From assembly GCF_026230105.1 (NCBI RefSeq), contig NC_079474.1, positions 20,912,794 through 20,976,793 of the forward strand: 64,000 nucleotides of DNA, in the 5' to 3' direction. A program made the position numbers and the translations under genes. Position 1 is the first letter of the stretch. Each line of letters begins with the position of its first letter. Positions 1-11,210 of this stretch are shown here, in pieces. The DNA comes from Diorhabda sublineata (taxonomy: Eukaryota > Arthropoda > Insecta > Coleoptera > Chrysomelidae). A model generated the notes under the pieces. That model saw only the letters and a list, made by a program, of their open reading frames with translations. It was not told the origin of the DNA and did no database searches.

Positions 1-92
1 TGATTGAAAATTTCCAAAGTCTATCTTCCTAATTTGAAGTCGAATTTCAATATTTCTCATACATTTGAGTGAGTTTGCATCTAACTTTGTCA

Positions 93-98
93 GATATC
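93..98. other. EcoRV site, once per monomer
   Basis: gatatc occurs in cagatatcgtcgatt of nearly every monomer, and this is its first occurrence. Exceptions include catatatcg near 3,047, cagatttcg near 15,008 and 22,865, cagataccg near 40,619 and catttatcg near 54,217. A digest would give mostly 137- and 146/147-bp fragments. Confidence 0.9.
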
Positions 99-150
99 GT
101 CGATTAACATCCAATGAATCCCATTGAAGTCGATTGTCACTTTGTGTTGA

Positions 151-164
151 TTGAAAATTTTCAA
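151..164. repeat. 14-bp perfect palindrome, repeated in most 146/147-bp monomers
   Basis: The sequence ttgaaaattttcaa is its own reverse complement and is first seen here. It recurs once per monomer in most long monomers. Most 137-bp monomers read ttgaaaatttccaa instead, which breaks the symmetry by one base. Other variants (aaatttttagag, aaatttgcaaag, aaatttacaaag) also break it. Confidence 0.92.
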
Positions 165-540
165 AGTCTATCTTCCTAATTTGAAGTCGAATTTCAACAT
201 TTCTTATACATTTGAGTGAGTTTGCATCTACCTTTGTCAGATATCCCCGATTTACATCCATTGAAGTCGATTGTCACTTTGTGTTGATTGAAAATTTCCA
301 AAGTCTATCTTCCTAATTTGAAGTCGAATTTCAACATTTCTTATACATTTGAGTGAGTTTGCATCTAACTTTGTCAGATATCGTCGATTAACATCCAATG
401 AATCCCATTGAAGTCGATTGTCACTTTGTGTTGATTGAAAATTTCCAAAGTCTATCTTCCTAATTTGAAGTCGAATTTCAACATTTCTTATATATTTGAG
501 TGAGTTTGCATCTAACTTTGTCAGATATCGTCGATTAACA

Positions 541-677
541 TCCATTGAAGTCGATTGTCACTTTGTGTTGATTGAAAATTTCCAAAGTCTATCTTCCTAA
601 TTTGAAGTCGAATTCCAACATTTCTTATATATTTGAGTGAGTTTGCATCTATCTTTGTCAGATATCGTCGATTTACA
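541..677. repeat. Representative short monomer (137 bp, class I)
   Basis: Successive occurrences of tccattgaag start at 541, 678, 815, 952 and 1,089, each exactly 137 bp apart, which fixes the short monomer length. This form carries the junction 10-mer only once. It usually reads gaaaatttcc where longer monomers read gaaaattttc, so the 14-bp palindrome is broken by one base. The class I middle section reads aatttcaacattt, or attccaacattt in this copy. Confidence 0.95.
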
Positions 678-1905
678 TCCATTGAAGTCGATTGTCACTT
701 TGTGTTGATTGAAAATTTCCAAAGTCTATCTTCCTAATTTGAATTCGAATTTCAACATTTCTTATATATTTGAGTGAGTTTGCATCTAACTTTGTCAGAT
801 ATCGTCGATTAACATCCATTGAAGTCGATTGTCACTTTGTGTTGATTGAAAGTTTCCAAAGTCTATCTTCCTAATTTGAAGTCGAATTTCAACATTTCTT
901 ATATATTTGAGTGAGTTTGCATCTAACTTTGTCAGATATCGTCGATTAACATCCATTGAAGTCGATTGTCACTTTGTGTTGATTGAAAATTTCCAAAGTC
1001 TATCTTCCTAATTTGAAGTCGAATTCCAACATTTCTTATATATTTGAGTGAGTTTGCATCTATCTTTGTCAGATATCGTCGATTTACATCCATTGAAGTC
1101 GATTGTCACTTTGTGTTGATTGAAAATTTCCAAAGTCTATCTTCCTAATTTGAATTCGAATTTCAACATTTCTTATATATTTGAGTGAGTTTGCATCTAA
1201 CTTTGTCAGATATCGTCGATTAACATCCATTGAAGTCGATTGTCACTTTGTGTTGATTGAAAGTTTCCAAAGTCTATCTTCCTAATTTGAAGTCGAATTT
1301 CAACATTTCTTATACATTTGAGTGAGTTTGCATCTAACTTTGTCAGATATCCTCGATTTACATCCATTGAAGTCGATTGTCACTTTGTGTTGATTGAAAA
1401 TTTCCAAAGTCTATCTTCCTAATTTGAAGTCGAATTTCAACATTTCTTATATATTTGAGTGAGTTTGCATCTAACTTTGTCAGATATCGTCGATTAACAT
1501 CCATTGAAGTCGATTGTCACTTTGTGTTGATTGAAAATTTCCAAAGTCTATCTTCCTAATTTGAAGTCGAATTCCAACATTTCTTATATATTTGAGTGAG
1601 TTTGCATCTATCTTTGTCAGATATCGTCGATTTACATCCATTGAAGTCGATTGTCACTTTGTGTTGATTGAAAATTTCCAAAGTCTATCTTCCTAATTTG
1701 AATTCGAATTTCAACATTTCTTATATATTTGAGTGAGTTTGCATCTAACTTTGTCAGATATCGTCGATTAACATCCATTGAAGTCGATTGTCACTTTGTG
1801 TTGATTGAAAGTTTCCAAAGTCTATCTTCCTAATTTGAAGTCGAATTTCAACATTTCTTATATATTTGAGTGAGTTTGCATCTAACTTTTTCAGATATCG
1901 TCGAT

Positions 1906-3660
1906 TAACATCCATTGAAGCCATTGAGGTCGATTGTCACTTTGTGTTGATTGAAAATTTTCAAACTCTATCTTCCTAATTTTGGGTCGAATTTCAACAT
2001 TTCTTATACATTTGAGTGAGTTTGCATCTACCTTTGTCAGATATCTCCGATTTACATCCATTGAAGTCGATTGTCACTTTGTGTTGATTGAAAATTTCCA
2101 AAGTCTATCTTCCTAATTTGAAGTCGAATTCCAACATTTCTTATATATTTGAGTGAGTTTGCATCTAACTTTGTCAGATATCGTCGATTAACATCCATTG
2201 GAGCCCATTGAAGTCAGTTATCACTTTGTGTTGATTGAAAATTTTCAAAGTCTATCTTCCTAATTTGAAATCGAAACTCATCAATTCTTATATATCTGAA
2301 TGAGTTTGCATCTAAATTTTTCAGATATCGTTGAGTAACATCCATTGAAGCCCATTGAGGTCGATTGCCACTTTGTGTTGATTGAAAATTTTCAAAGTCT
2401 ATCTTCCTAATTTTAAGTCGAATTTCAATATTTCTCATACATTTGAGTGAGTTTGCATCTAACTTTGTCAGATATCGTCGATTAACATCCAATGAATCCC
2501 ATTGAAGTCGATTGTCACTTTGTGTTGAATGAAAATTTTCAAAGTCTATCTTCCTAATTTGAAGTCGAATTTCAACATTTCTCATATATTTGAGTGAGTT
2601 TGCATCTAACTTTGACAGATATCGTTGATAAACTTCCATCGAAGCCCATTGAAGTCTATTGTCACCTTGTGATGATTAAAAATTTTCAAAGTCAATCTTC
2701 CTAATTTGAAGTCGAAACTCATAAATTCTTATATATCTGAGTGGGTTTGCATCTTACTTTGTCAGATATCATCGATTAACATCCATTGAAGCCCATTGAG
2801 GTCAATTATCACTTTGTGTTGATTGAAAATTTTCAAAGTCTATCTTCCCAATTTGAAGTCAAATTTCAACATTTCTTATATATTTGAGTGAGTTTGGATC
2901 TAACTTTTTCAGATATCGTCGATTAACATCCATTGAAGTCGATTGTCACTTTGTGTTGATTGAAAATTTTCAAAGTCTACCTTCATGAGTTTAAGTCGAA
3001 TTTCAACATTTCTTATACATTTGAGTGAGTTTGCATCTAACTTTGTCATATATCGTCGATTAACATCCAATGAATCCCATTGAAGTCGATTGTCACTTTG
3101 TGTTGATTGAAAATTTTCAAAGTCTACCTTCCTAATTTGAAGTCGAATTTCAACATTTCTCATATATTCGAGTGAGTTTGCATCTAACTTTGTCAGATAT
3201 CGTCGATTGACATCCATTGGAGCCCATTGAAGTCGAATGTCACCTTGTGTTGATTGAAAATTTTCAAAGTCAATCTTCCTAATTTGAAGTCGAAACTCAT
3301 AGATTCTTATAAATCTGAGTGGGTTTGCATCTTACTTTGTCAGATATCGTCGATTAACATCCATTGAAGCCATTGAGGTCGATTGTCACTTTGTGTTGAT
3401 TGAAAATTTTCAAAGTCTATCTTCCTAATTTTGAGTCGAATTTCAACATTTCTTATATATTTGAGTGAGTTTGCATCTAACTTTGTCAGATATCGTCGAT
3501 TAACATCCATTGAAGTCGATTGTAACTTTGTGTTGATTGGAAATTTTCAAAGACTATCTTCCTAATTTGAAATCGAAATTCATCAATTCTTATATATCTG
3601 AGTGAGTTTGCATCTAACTTTTTCAGATATCGTCGATTAACATCCATTGAAGCCCATTGA
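1906..3660. repeat. Mixed-length zone, left part of the 11,245-bp-spaced duplication
   Basis: Here 137-, 146- and 147-bp monomers of both classes alternate. The stretch from about 1,365 to 3,660 matches 12,610 to 14,905 at a constant step of 11,245 bp. Shared rare variants include attttgggtcg (1,980/13,225), gttgagtaacatcc (near 2,330/13,575), cttcatgagtttaag (near 2,982/14,227) and cgattgacatccattggag. The differences I saw are single bases, for example gttgaatga at 2,524 against gttgattga in the right copy. Confidence 0.85.
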
Positions 3661-5724
3661 AGTCGATTGTCACCCTGTGTTGATTGAACATTTTCAAAGT
3701 CAATCTTCCCAATTTGAAGTCGAAAATCATAAATTCTTATATATCTCTGAGTGGGTTTGCATCTAACTTTGTCAGATATCGTCGATTAACATCCATTGGA
3801 GCCACTTTTGAAGTCAGTTATCACTTTGTGTTGATTGAAAATTTTCAAAGTCTATCTTCCTAATTTGAAGTCGAAACTCATAAATTCTTATATACCTGAG
3901 TGAGTTTGCATCTAACTTTTTCAGATATCGTTGATTAACATCCATTGAAGCCCATTGAGGTCGATTGTCACTTTGTGTTGATTGAAAATTTTCAAAGTCA
4001 ATCTTCCTAATTTGAAGACGAAACTCGTCAATTCTTATATATCTGAGTGAGTTTGCATCTAACTTTGTCAGATATCGTCGATTAACATCCATTGAAGCCC
4101 ATTGAGGTCGATTGTCACTTTGTGTTTATTGAAAATTTACAAAGCCTATCTTCTCAATTTGAAATCGAAACTCATCAATTCTTATATATCTGAGTAAGTT
4201 TACATCTAACTTTTTCAGATATTGTTGATTAACATCCATTGAAGCCCATTGAGGTCGATTGTCACTTTTTGTTGATTGAAAATTTTCAATGTCTATCTTC
4301 CTAATTTGAAATCAAAACTCATCAATTCTTATATATCTGAGTGAGTTTGTATCTAACTTTTTCAGATATCGTCGATTAACATCCATTGAAGCCCATTGAG
4401 GTCGATTGTCACTTTGTGTTAATTGAAAATTTATAAAGTCTATCTTCCTAATTTGAAATCAAAACTCATCAATTCTTATATATCTGAGTGAGTTTGCATC
4501 TAACTTTTTCAGATATCGTCGATTAACATCCATTGAAGCCATTGAGGTCGATTGTCACTTTGTGTTGATTGAAAATTTCCAAAGTCTATCTTCCTAATTT
4601 GAAGTCGAATTTCGACATTTCTCATATATTTGAGTGAGTTTGCATCTAACTTTGGCAGATATCGTCGATTAACATCCATTGAAGCCCATTGAAGTCGATT
4701 GTCACCCTGTGTTGATTGAACATTTTCAAAGTCAATCTTCCCAATTTGAAGTCGAAAATCATAAATTCTTATATATCTCTGAGTGGGTTTGCATCTAACT
4801 TTGTCAGATATCGTCGATTAACATCCATTGGAGCCACTTTTGAAGTCAGTTATCACTTTGTGTTGATTGAAAATTTTCAAAGTCTATCTTCCTAATTTGA
4901 AGTCGAAACTCATAAATTCTTATATACCTGAGTGAGTTTGCATCTAACTTTTTCAGATATCGTTGATTAACATCCATTGAAGCCCATTGAGGTCGATTGT
5001 CACTTTGTGTTGATTGAAAATTTTCAAAGTCAATCTTCCTAATTTGAAGACGAAACTCGTCAATTCTTATATATCTGAGTGAGTTTGCATCTAACTTTGT
5101 CAGATATCGTCGATTAACATCCATTGAAGCCCATTGAGGTCGATTGTCACTTTGTGTTTATTGAAAATTTACAAAGCCTATCTTCTCAATTTGAAATCGA
5201 AACTCATCAATTCTTATATATCTGAGTAAGTTTACATCTAACTTTTTCAGATATTGTTGATTAACATCCATTGAAGCCCATTGAGGTCGATTGTCACTTT
5301 TTGTTGATTGAAAATTTTCAATGTCTATCTTCCTAATTTGAAATCAAAACTCATCAATTCTTATATATCTGAGTGAGTTTGTATCTAACTTTTTCAGATA
5401 TCGTCGATTAACATCCATTGAAGCCCATTGAGGTCGATTGTCACTTTGTGTTAATTGAAAATTTATAAAGTCTATCTTCCTAATTTGAAATCAAAACTCA
5501 TCAATTCTTATATATCTGAGTGAGTTTGCATCTAACTTTTTCAGATATCGTCGATTAACATCCATTGAAGCCATTGAGGTCGATTGTCACTTTGTGTTGA
5601 TTGAAAATTTCCAAAGTCTATCTTCCTAATTTGAAGTCGAATTTCAACATTTCTTATATATTTGAGTGAGTTTGCGTCTAACTTTGTCAGATATCCTCGA
5701 TTTACATCCATTGAGGTCGATTGT
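3661..5724. repeat. Tandem duplication, 1,032-bp step (two copies)
   Basis: The sequence from about 3,661 repeats from about 4,693 with a constant 1,032-bp offset. Both copies contain the same unusual motifs: tcaccctgtgttgattgaac, atatctctgagtggg, gagccacttttgaagtcag and aaatttacaaagcc. They diverge near 4,600/5,632, where the left copy reads gaatttcgacat and the right reads gaatttcaacat. The related block at 15,200 exists once for this part, so the tandem copy arose after, or was lost from, one of the two larger paralogues. Confidence 0.88.
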
Positions 5725-8700
5725 CACTATGTGTTAATTGAAAATTTATAAAGTCTATCTTCCTAATTTGAAATCAAAACTCATCAATTCTTATATATCT
5801 AAGTGAGTTTGCATCTAACTTTTTCAGATATCGTCGATTAACATCCATTGAAGCCATTGAGGTCGATTGTCACTTTTGTTGATTGAAAATTTTCAAAGTC
5901 TATCTTCCTAATTTTGGGTCGAATTTCAACATTTCTTATACATTTGAGTGAGTTTGCATCTACCTTTGTCAGATATCCTCGATTTACATCCATTGAAGTC
6001 GATTGTCATTTTGTGTTGATTGAAAATTTCCAAAGTCTATCTTCCTAATTTGAAGTCGAATTTCAACATTTCTTATACATTTGAGTGAGTTTGCATCTAC
6101 CTTTGTCAGATATCCTCGATTTACATCCATTAAAGTCGATTGTCACTTTGTGTTGATTGAAAATTTCCAAAGTCTATCTTCCTAATTTGAAGTCGAATTT
6201 CAACATTTCTTATATATTTGAGTGAGTTTGCATCTAACTTTGTCAGATATCGTCGATTAACATCTATTGAAGTCGATTGTCACTTTGTGTTGATTGAAAA
6301 TTTCCAAAGTCTATCTTCCTAATTTGAAGTCGAATTCCAACATTTCTTATATATTTGAGTGAGTTTGCATCTAACTTTGTCAGATATCGTCGATTAACAT
6401 CCATTGGAGCCCATTGAAGTCAGTTATCACTTTGTGTTGATTGAAAATTTTCAAAGTCTATCTTCCTAATTTGAAGTCAAAACTCATCAATTCTTATATA
6501 TCTGGAAGAGTTTGCATCTAACTTTGTCAGATATCGTCGATTAACATCCATTGAAGACAAGTAAGGTCGATTGTCACTTTGTGTTAATTAAAAATTTCTA
6601 GAGTCAATCTTCCTAATTTGAAGTCGAAACTCATCAATTCTTATATATCTGAATGAGTTTGCATCTAAATTTTTCAGATATCGTTGAGTAACATCCATTG
6701 AAGCCCATTGAGGTCGATTGCCACTTTGTGTTGATTGAAAATTTTCAAAGTCTATCTTCCTAATTTTAAGTCGAATTCCAACATTTCTCATACATTTGAG
6801 TGAGTTTGCATCTAACTTTGTCAGATATCGTCGATTAACATCCAATGAATCCCATTGAAGTCGATTGTCACTTTGTGTTGATTGAAAATTTTCAAAGTCT
6901 ATCTTCCTAATTTGAAGTCGAATTTCAACATTTCTCATATATTTGAGTGAGTTTGCATCTAACTTTGACAGATATCGTCGATAAACATCCATCGAAGCCC
7001 ATTGAAGTCTATTGTCACCTTGTGATGATTAAAAATTTTCAAAGTCAATCTTCCTAATTTGAAGTCGAAACTCATAAATTCTTATATATCTGAGTGGGTT
7101 TGCATCTTACTTTGTCAGATATCATCGATTAACATCCATTGAAGCCCATTGAGGTCAATTATCACATTGTGTTGATTGAAAATTTTCAAAGTCTATCTTC
7201 CCAATTTGAAGTCGAATTTCAACATTTCTTATATATTTGAGTGAGTTTGCATCTAACTTTGTCAGATATCGTCGATTAACATCCATTGAAGTCGATTGTC
7301 ACTTTGTGTTCATTGAAAATTTTCAAAGTCTATTTTCAAGAGTTTAAGTCGAATTTCAACATTTCTTATACATTTGAGTGAGTTTGCATCTAACTTTGTC
7401 ATATATCGTCGATTAACATCAAATGAATCCCATTGAAGTCGATTGTCACTTTGTGTTGATTGAAAATTTTCAAAGTCTGCGTTCCTAATTTGAAGTCGAA
7501 TTTCAACATTTCTCATATATTCGAGTGAGTTTGCATCTAACTTTGTCAGATATCGTCGATTGACATCCATTGGAGCCCATTGAAGTCGAATGTCACCTTG
7601 TGTTGATTGAAAATTTTCAAAGTCAATCTTCCTAATTTGAAGTCGAAACTCATATATTCTTATAAATCTGAGTGGGTTTTCATCTTACTTTGTCAGATAT
7701 CGTCGATTAACATCCATTGGAGCCCATTGAAGTCAGTTATCACTTTGTGTTGATTGAAAATTTTCAAAGTCTATCTTCCTAATTTGAAGGCAAAACTCAT
7801 CAATTCTTATATATCTGGAAGAGTTTGCATCTAACTTTGTCAGATATCGTCGATTAACATCCATTGAAGACAAGTAAGGTCGATTGTCACTTTGTGTTAA
7901 TTAAAAAATTCTAGAGTCAATCTTCCTAATTTGAAATCGAAACTCATCAATTCTTATATATCTGAATGAGTTTGCATCTAAATTTTTCAGATATCGTTGA
8001 GTAACATCCATTGAAGCCCATTGAGGTCGATTGCCACTTTGTGTTGATTGAAAATTTTCAAAGTCTATCTTCCTAATTTTAAGTCGAATTTCAACATTTC
8101 TCATACATTTGAGTGAGTTTGCATCTAACTTTGTCAGATATCGTCGATTAACATCCAATGTATCCCATTGAAGTCGATTGTCACCTTGTGTTGATTAAAA
8201 ATTCATAAAGTCAATCTTCCTAATTTGAAGTCGAAACTCATAAATTCTTATATACCTGAGTGAGTTTGCATCTAACTTTTTCAGATATCGTTGATTAACA
8301 TCCATTGAAGCCCATTGAGGTCGATTGTCACTTTGTGTTGATTGAAAATTTTCAAAGTCAATCTTCCTAATTTGAAGACGAAACTCGTCAATTCTTATAT
8401 ATCTGAGTGAGTTTGCATCTAACTTTGTCAGATATCGTCGATTAACATCCATTGAAGCCCATTGAGGTCGATTGTCACTTTGTGTTTATTGAAAATTTAC
8501 AAAGCCTATCTTCTCAATTTGAAATCGAAACTCATCAATTCTTATATATCTGAGTAAGTTTACATCTAACTTTTTCAGATATTGTTGATTAACATCCATT
8601 GAAGCCCATTGAGGTCGATTGTCACTTTTTGTTGATTGAAAATTTTCAAAGTCTATCTTCCTAATTTGAAATCAAAACTCATCAATTCTTATATATCTGA

Positions 8701-9055
8701 GTGAGTTTGTATCTAACTTTTTCAGATATCGTCGATTAACATCCATTGAAGCCCATTGAGGTCGATTGTCACTTTGTGTTAATTGAAAATTTATAAAGTC
8801 TATCTTCCTAATTTGAAATCAAAACTCATCAATTCTTATATATCTGAGTGAGTTTGCATCTAACTTTTTCAGATATCGTCGATTAACATCCATTGAAGCC
8901 ATTGAGGTCGATTGTCACTTTGTGTTGATTGAAAATTTTCAAAGTCTATCTTCCTAATTTTGAGTCGAATTTCAACATTTCTTATACATTTGAGTGAGTT
9001 TGCATCTACCTTTGTCAGATATCCTCGATTTACATCCATTGAAGTCGATTGTCAC
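5725..9055. repeat. Left copy of the 11,232-bp-spaced duplication
   Basis: This stretch matches 16,956-20,285 at a step of 11,231-11,232 bp. Anchors include attttgggtcg (5,911/17,143), the gacaagtaagg junction near 6,555/17,786 and aaaaaattctagag near 7,907/19,139. The 1-bp change of step comes from a small deletion at 5,871 (cacttttgttg against cactttgtgttg). Similarity stops near 9,055/20,285, where the left copy continues with tcactttg and the right with tcaccttg. Monomers of 137, 146 and 147 bp are mixed. Confidence 0.87.
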
Positions 9056-11210
9056 TTTGTGTTGATTGAAAATTTCCAAAGTCTATCTTCCTAATTTGAA
9101 GTCGAATTTCAACATTTCTTATATATTTGAGTGAGTTTGCATCTAACTTTGTCAGATATCGTCGATTAACATCCATTGAAGTCGATTGTCACTTTGTGTT
9201 GATTGAAAATTTCCAAAGTCTATCTTCCTAATTTGAAGTCGAATTCCAACATTTCTTATATATTTGAGTGAGTTTGCATCTAACTTTGTCAGATATCGTC
9301 GATTAACATCCATTGGAGCCCATTGAAGTCAGTTATCACTTTGTGTTGATTGAAAATTTTCAAAGTCTATCTTCCTAATTTGAAGTCAAAACTCATCAAT
9401 TCTTATATATCTGGAAGAGTTTGCATCTAACTTTGTCAGATATCGTCGATTAACATCCATTGAAGCCATTGAGGTCGATTGTCACTTTGTGTTGATTGAA
9501 AATTTTCAAAGTCTATCTTCCTAATTTTGAGTCGAATTTCAACATTTCTTATACATTTGAGTGAGTTTGCATCTACCTTTGTCAGATATCCTCGATTTAC
9601 ATCCATTGAAGTCGATTGTCACTTTGTGTTGATTGAAAATTTCCAAAGTCTATCTTCCTAATTTGAAGTCGAATTTCAACATTTCTTATATATTTGAGTG
9701 AGTTTGCATCTAACTTTGTCAGATATCGTCGATTAACATCCATTGAAGTCGATTGTCACTTTGTGTTGATTGAAAATTTCCAAAGTCTATCTTCCTAATT
9801 TGAAGTCGAATTCCAACATTTCTTATATATTTGAGTGAGTTTGCATCTAACTTTGTCAGATATCGTCGATTAACATCCATTGGAGCCCATTGAAGTCAGT
9901 TATCACTTTGTGTTGATTGAAAATTTTCAAAGTCTATCTTCCTAATTTGAAGTCAAAACTCATCAATTCTTATATATCTGGAAGAGTTTGCATCTAACTT
10001 TGTCAGATATCGTCGATTAACATCCATTGAAGACAAGTAAGGTCGATTGTCACTTTGTGTTAATTAAAAATTTCTAGAGTCAATCTTCCTAATTTGAAGT
10101 CGAAACTCATCAATTCTTATATATCTGAATGAGTTTGCATCTAAATTTTTCAGATATCGTTGAGTAACATCCATTGAAGCCCATTGAGGTCGATTGCCAC
10201 TTTGTGTTGATTGAAAATTTTCAAAGTCTATCTTCCTAATTTTAAGTCGAATTCCAACATTTCTCATACATTTGAGTGAGTTTGCATCTAACTTTGTCAG
10301 ATATCGTCGATTAACATCCAATGAATCCCATTGAAGTCGATTGTCACTTTGTGTTGATTGAAAATTTTCAAAGTCTATCTTCCTAATTTGAAGTCGAATT
10401 TCAACATTTCTCATATATTTGAGTGAGTTTGCATCTAACTTTGACAGATATCGTCGATAAACATCCATCGAAGCCCATTGAAGTCTATTGTCACCTTGTG
10501 ATGATTAAAAATTTTCAAAGTCAATCTTCCTAATTTGAAGTCGAAACTCATAAATTCTTATATATCTGAGTGGGTTTGCATCTTACTTTGTCAGATATCA
10601 TCGATTAACATCCATTGAAGCCCATTGAGGTCAATTATCACTTTGTGTTGATTGAAAATTTTCAAAGTCTATCTTCCCAATTTGAAGTCGAATTTCAACA
10701 TTTCTCATATATTTGAGTGAGTTTGCATCTAACTTTGTCAGATATCGTCGATTAACATCCATTGAAGTCGATTGTCACTTTGTGTTCATTGAAAATTTTC
10801 AAAGTCTATTTTCCTGAGTTTAAGTCGAATTTCAACATTTCTTATACATTTGAGTGAGTTTGCATCTAACTTTGTCATATATCGTCGATTAACATCAAAT
10901 GAATCCCATTGAAGTCGATTGTCACTTTGTGTTGATTGAAAATTTTCAAAGTCTGCGTTCCTAATTTGAAGTCGAATTTCAACATTTCTCATATATTCGA
11001 GTGAGTTTGCATCTAACTTTGTCAGATATCGTCGATTGACATCCATTGGAGCCCATTGAAGTCGAATGTCACCTTGTGTTGATTGAAAATTTTCAAAGTC
11101 AATCTTCCTAATTTGAAGTCGAAACTCATATATTCTTATAAATCTGAGTGGGTTTTCATCTTACTTTGTCAGATATCGTCGATTAACATCCATTGGAGCC
11201 CATTGAAGTC
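9056..11210. repeat. Segment with 567-bp and 3,476-bp duplications
   Basis: A four-monomer unit (146 + 137 + 137 + 147 = 567 bp) is tandemly duplicated, at about 8,875-9,441 and 9,442-10,010. The ccattggagc junction falls at 9,310 and again at 9,877. From about 9,600 to 11,210 the sequence repeats 6,125-7,734 at a 3,476-bp step. This match ends sharply, with agtcagttat at 7,731 against agtcgattgt at 11,207. Diagnostic shared variants are aaagtctgcgttcc and catatattcttataaatc. Confidence 0.85.

Larger units (their letters stand above)
1..1905. repeat. Zone of mainly 137-bp class I monomers with 411/548-bp higher-order period
   Basis: After two initial monomers with the longer caatgaatccc junction (near 110 and 397), nearly every unit here is 137 bp and class I. 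Three diagnostic variants recur in fixed order. They are attccaac (611, 1,022, 1,570), gaattcgaat (741, 1,152, 1,700) and gaaagtttcc (near 848, 1,259 and 1,807). The steps are 411 bp (three monomers) and then 548 bp (four monomers), so a trimer/tetramer higher-order unit has been amplified. The zone is the most homogeneous in length in the window. Confidence 0.9.
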
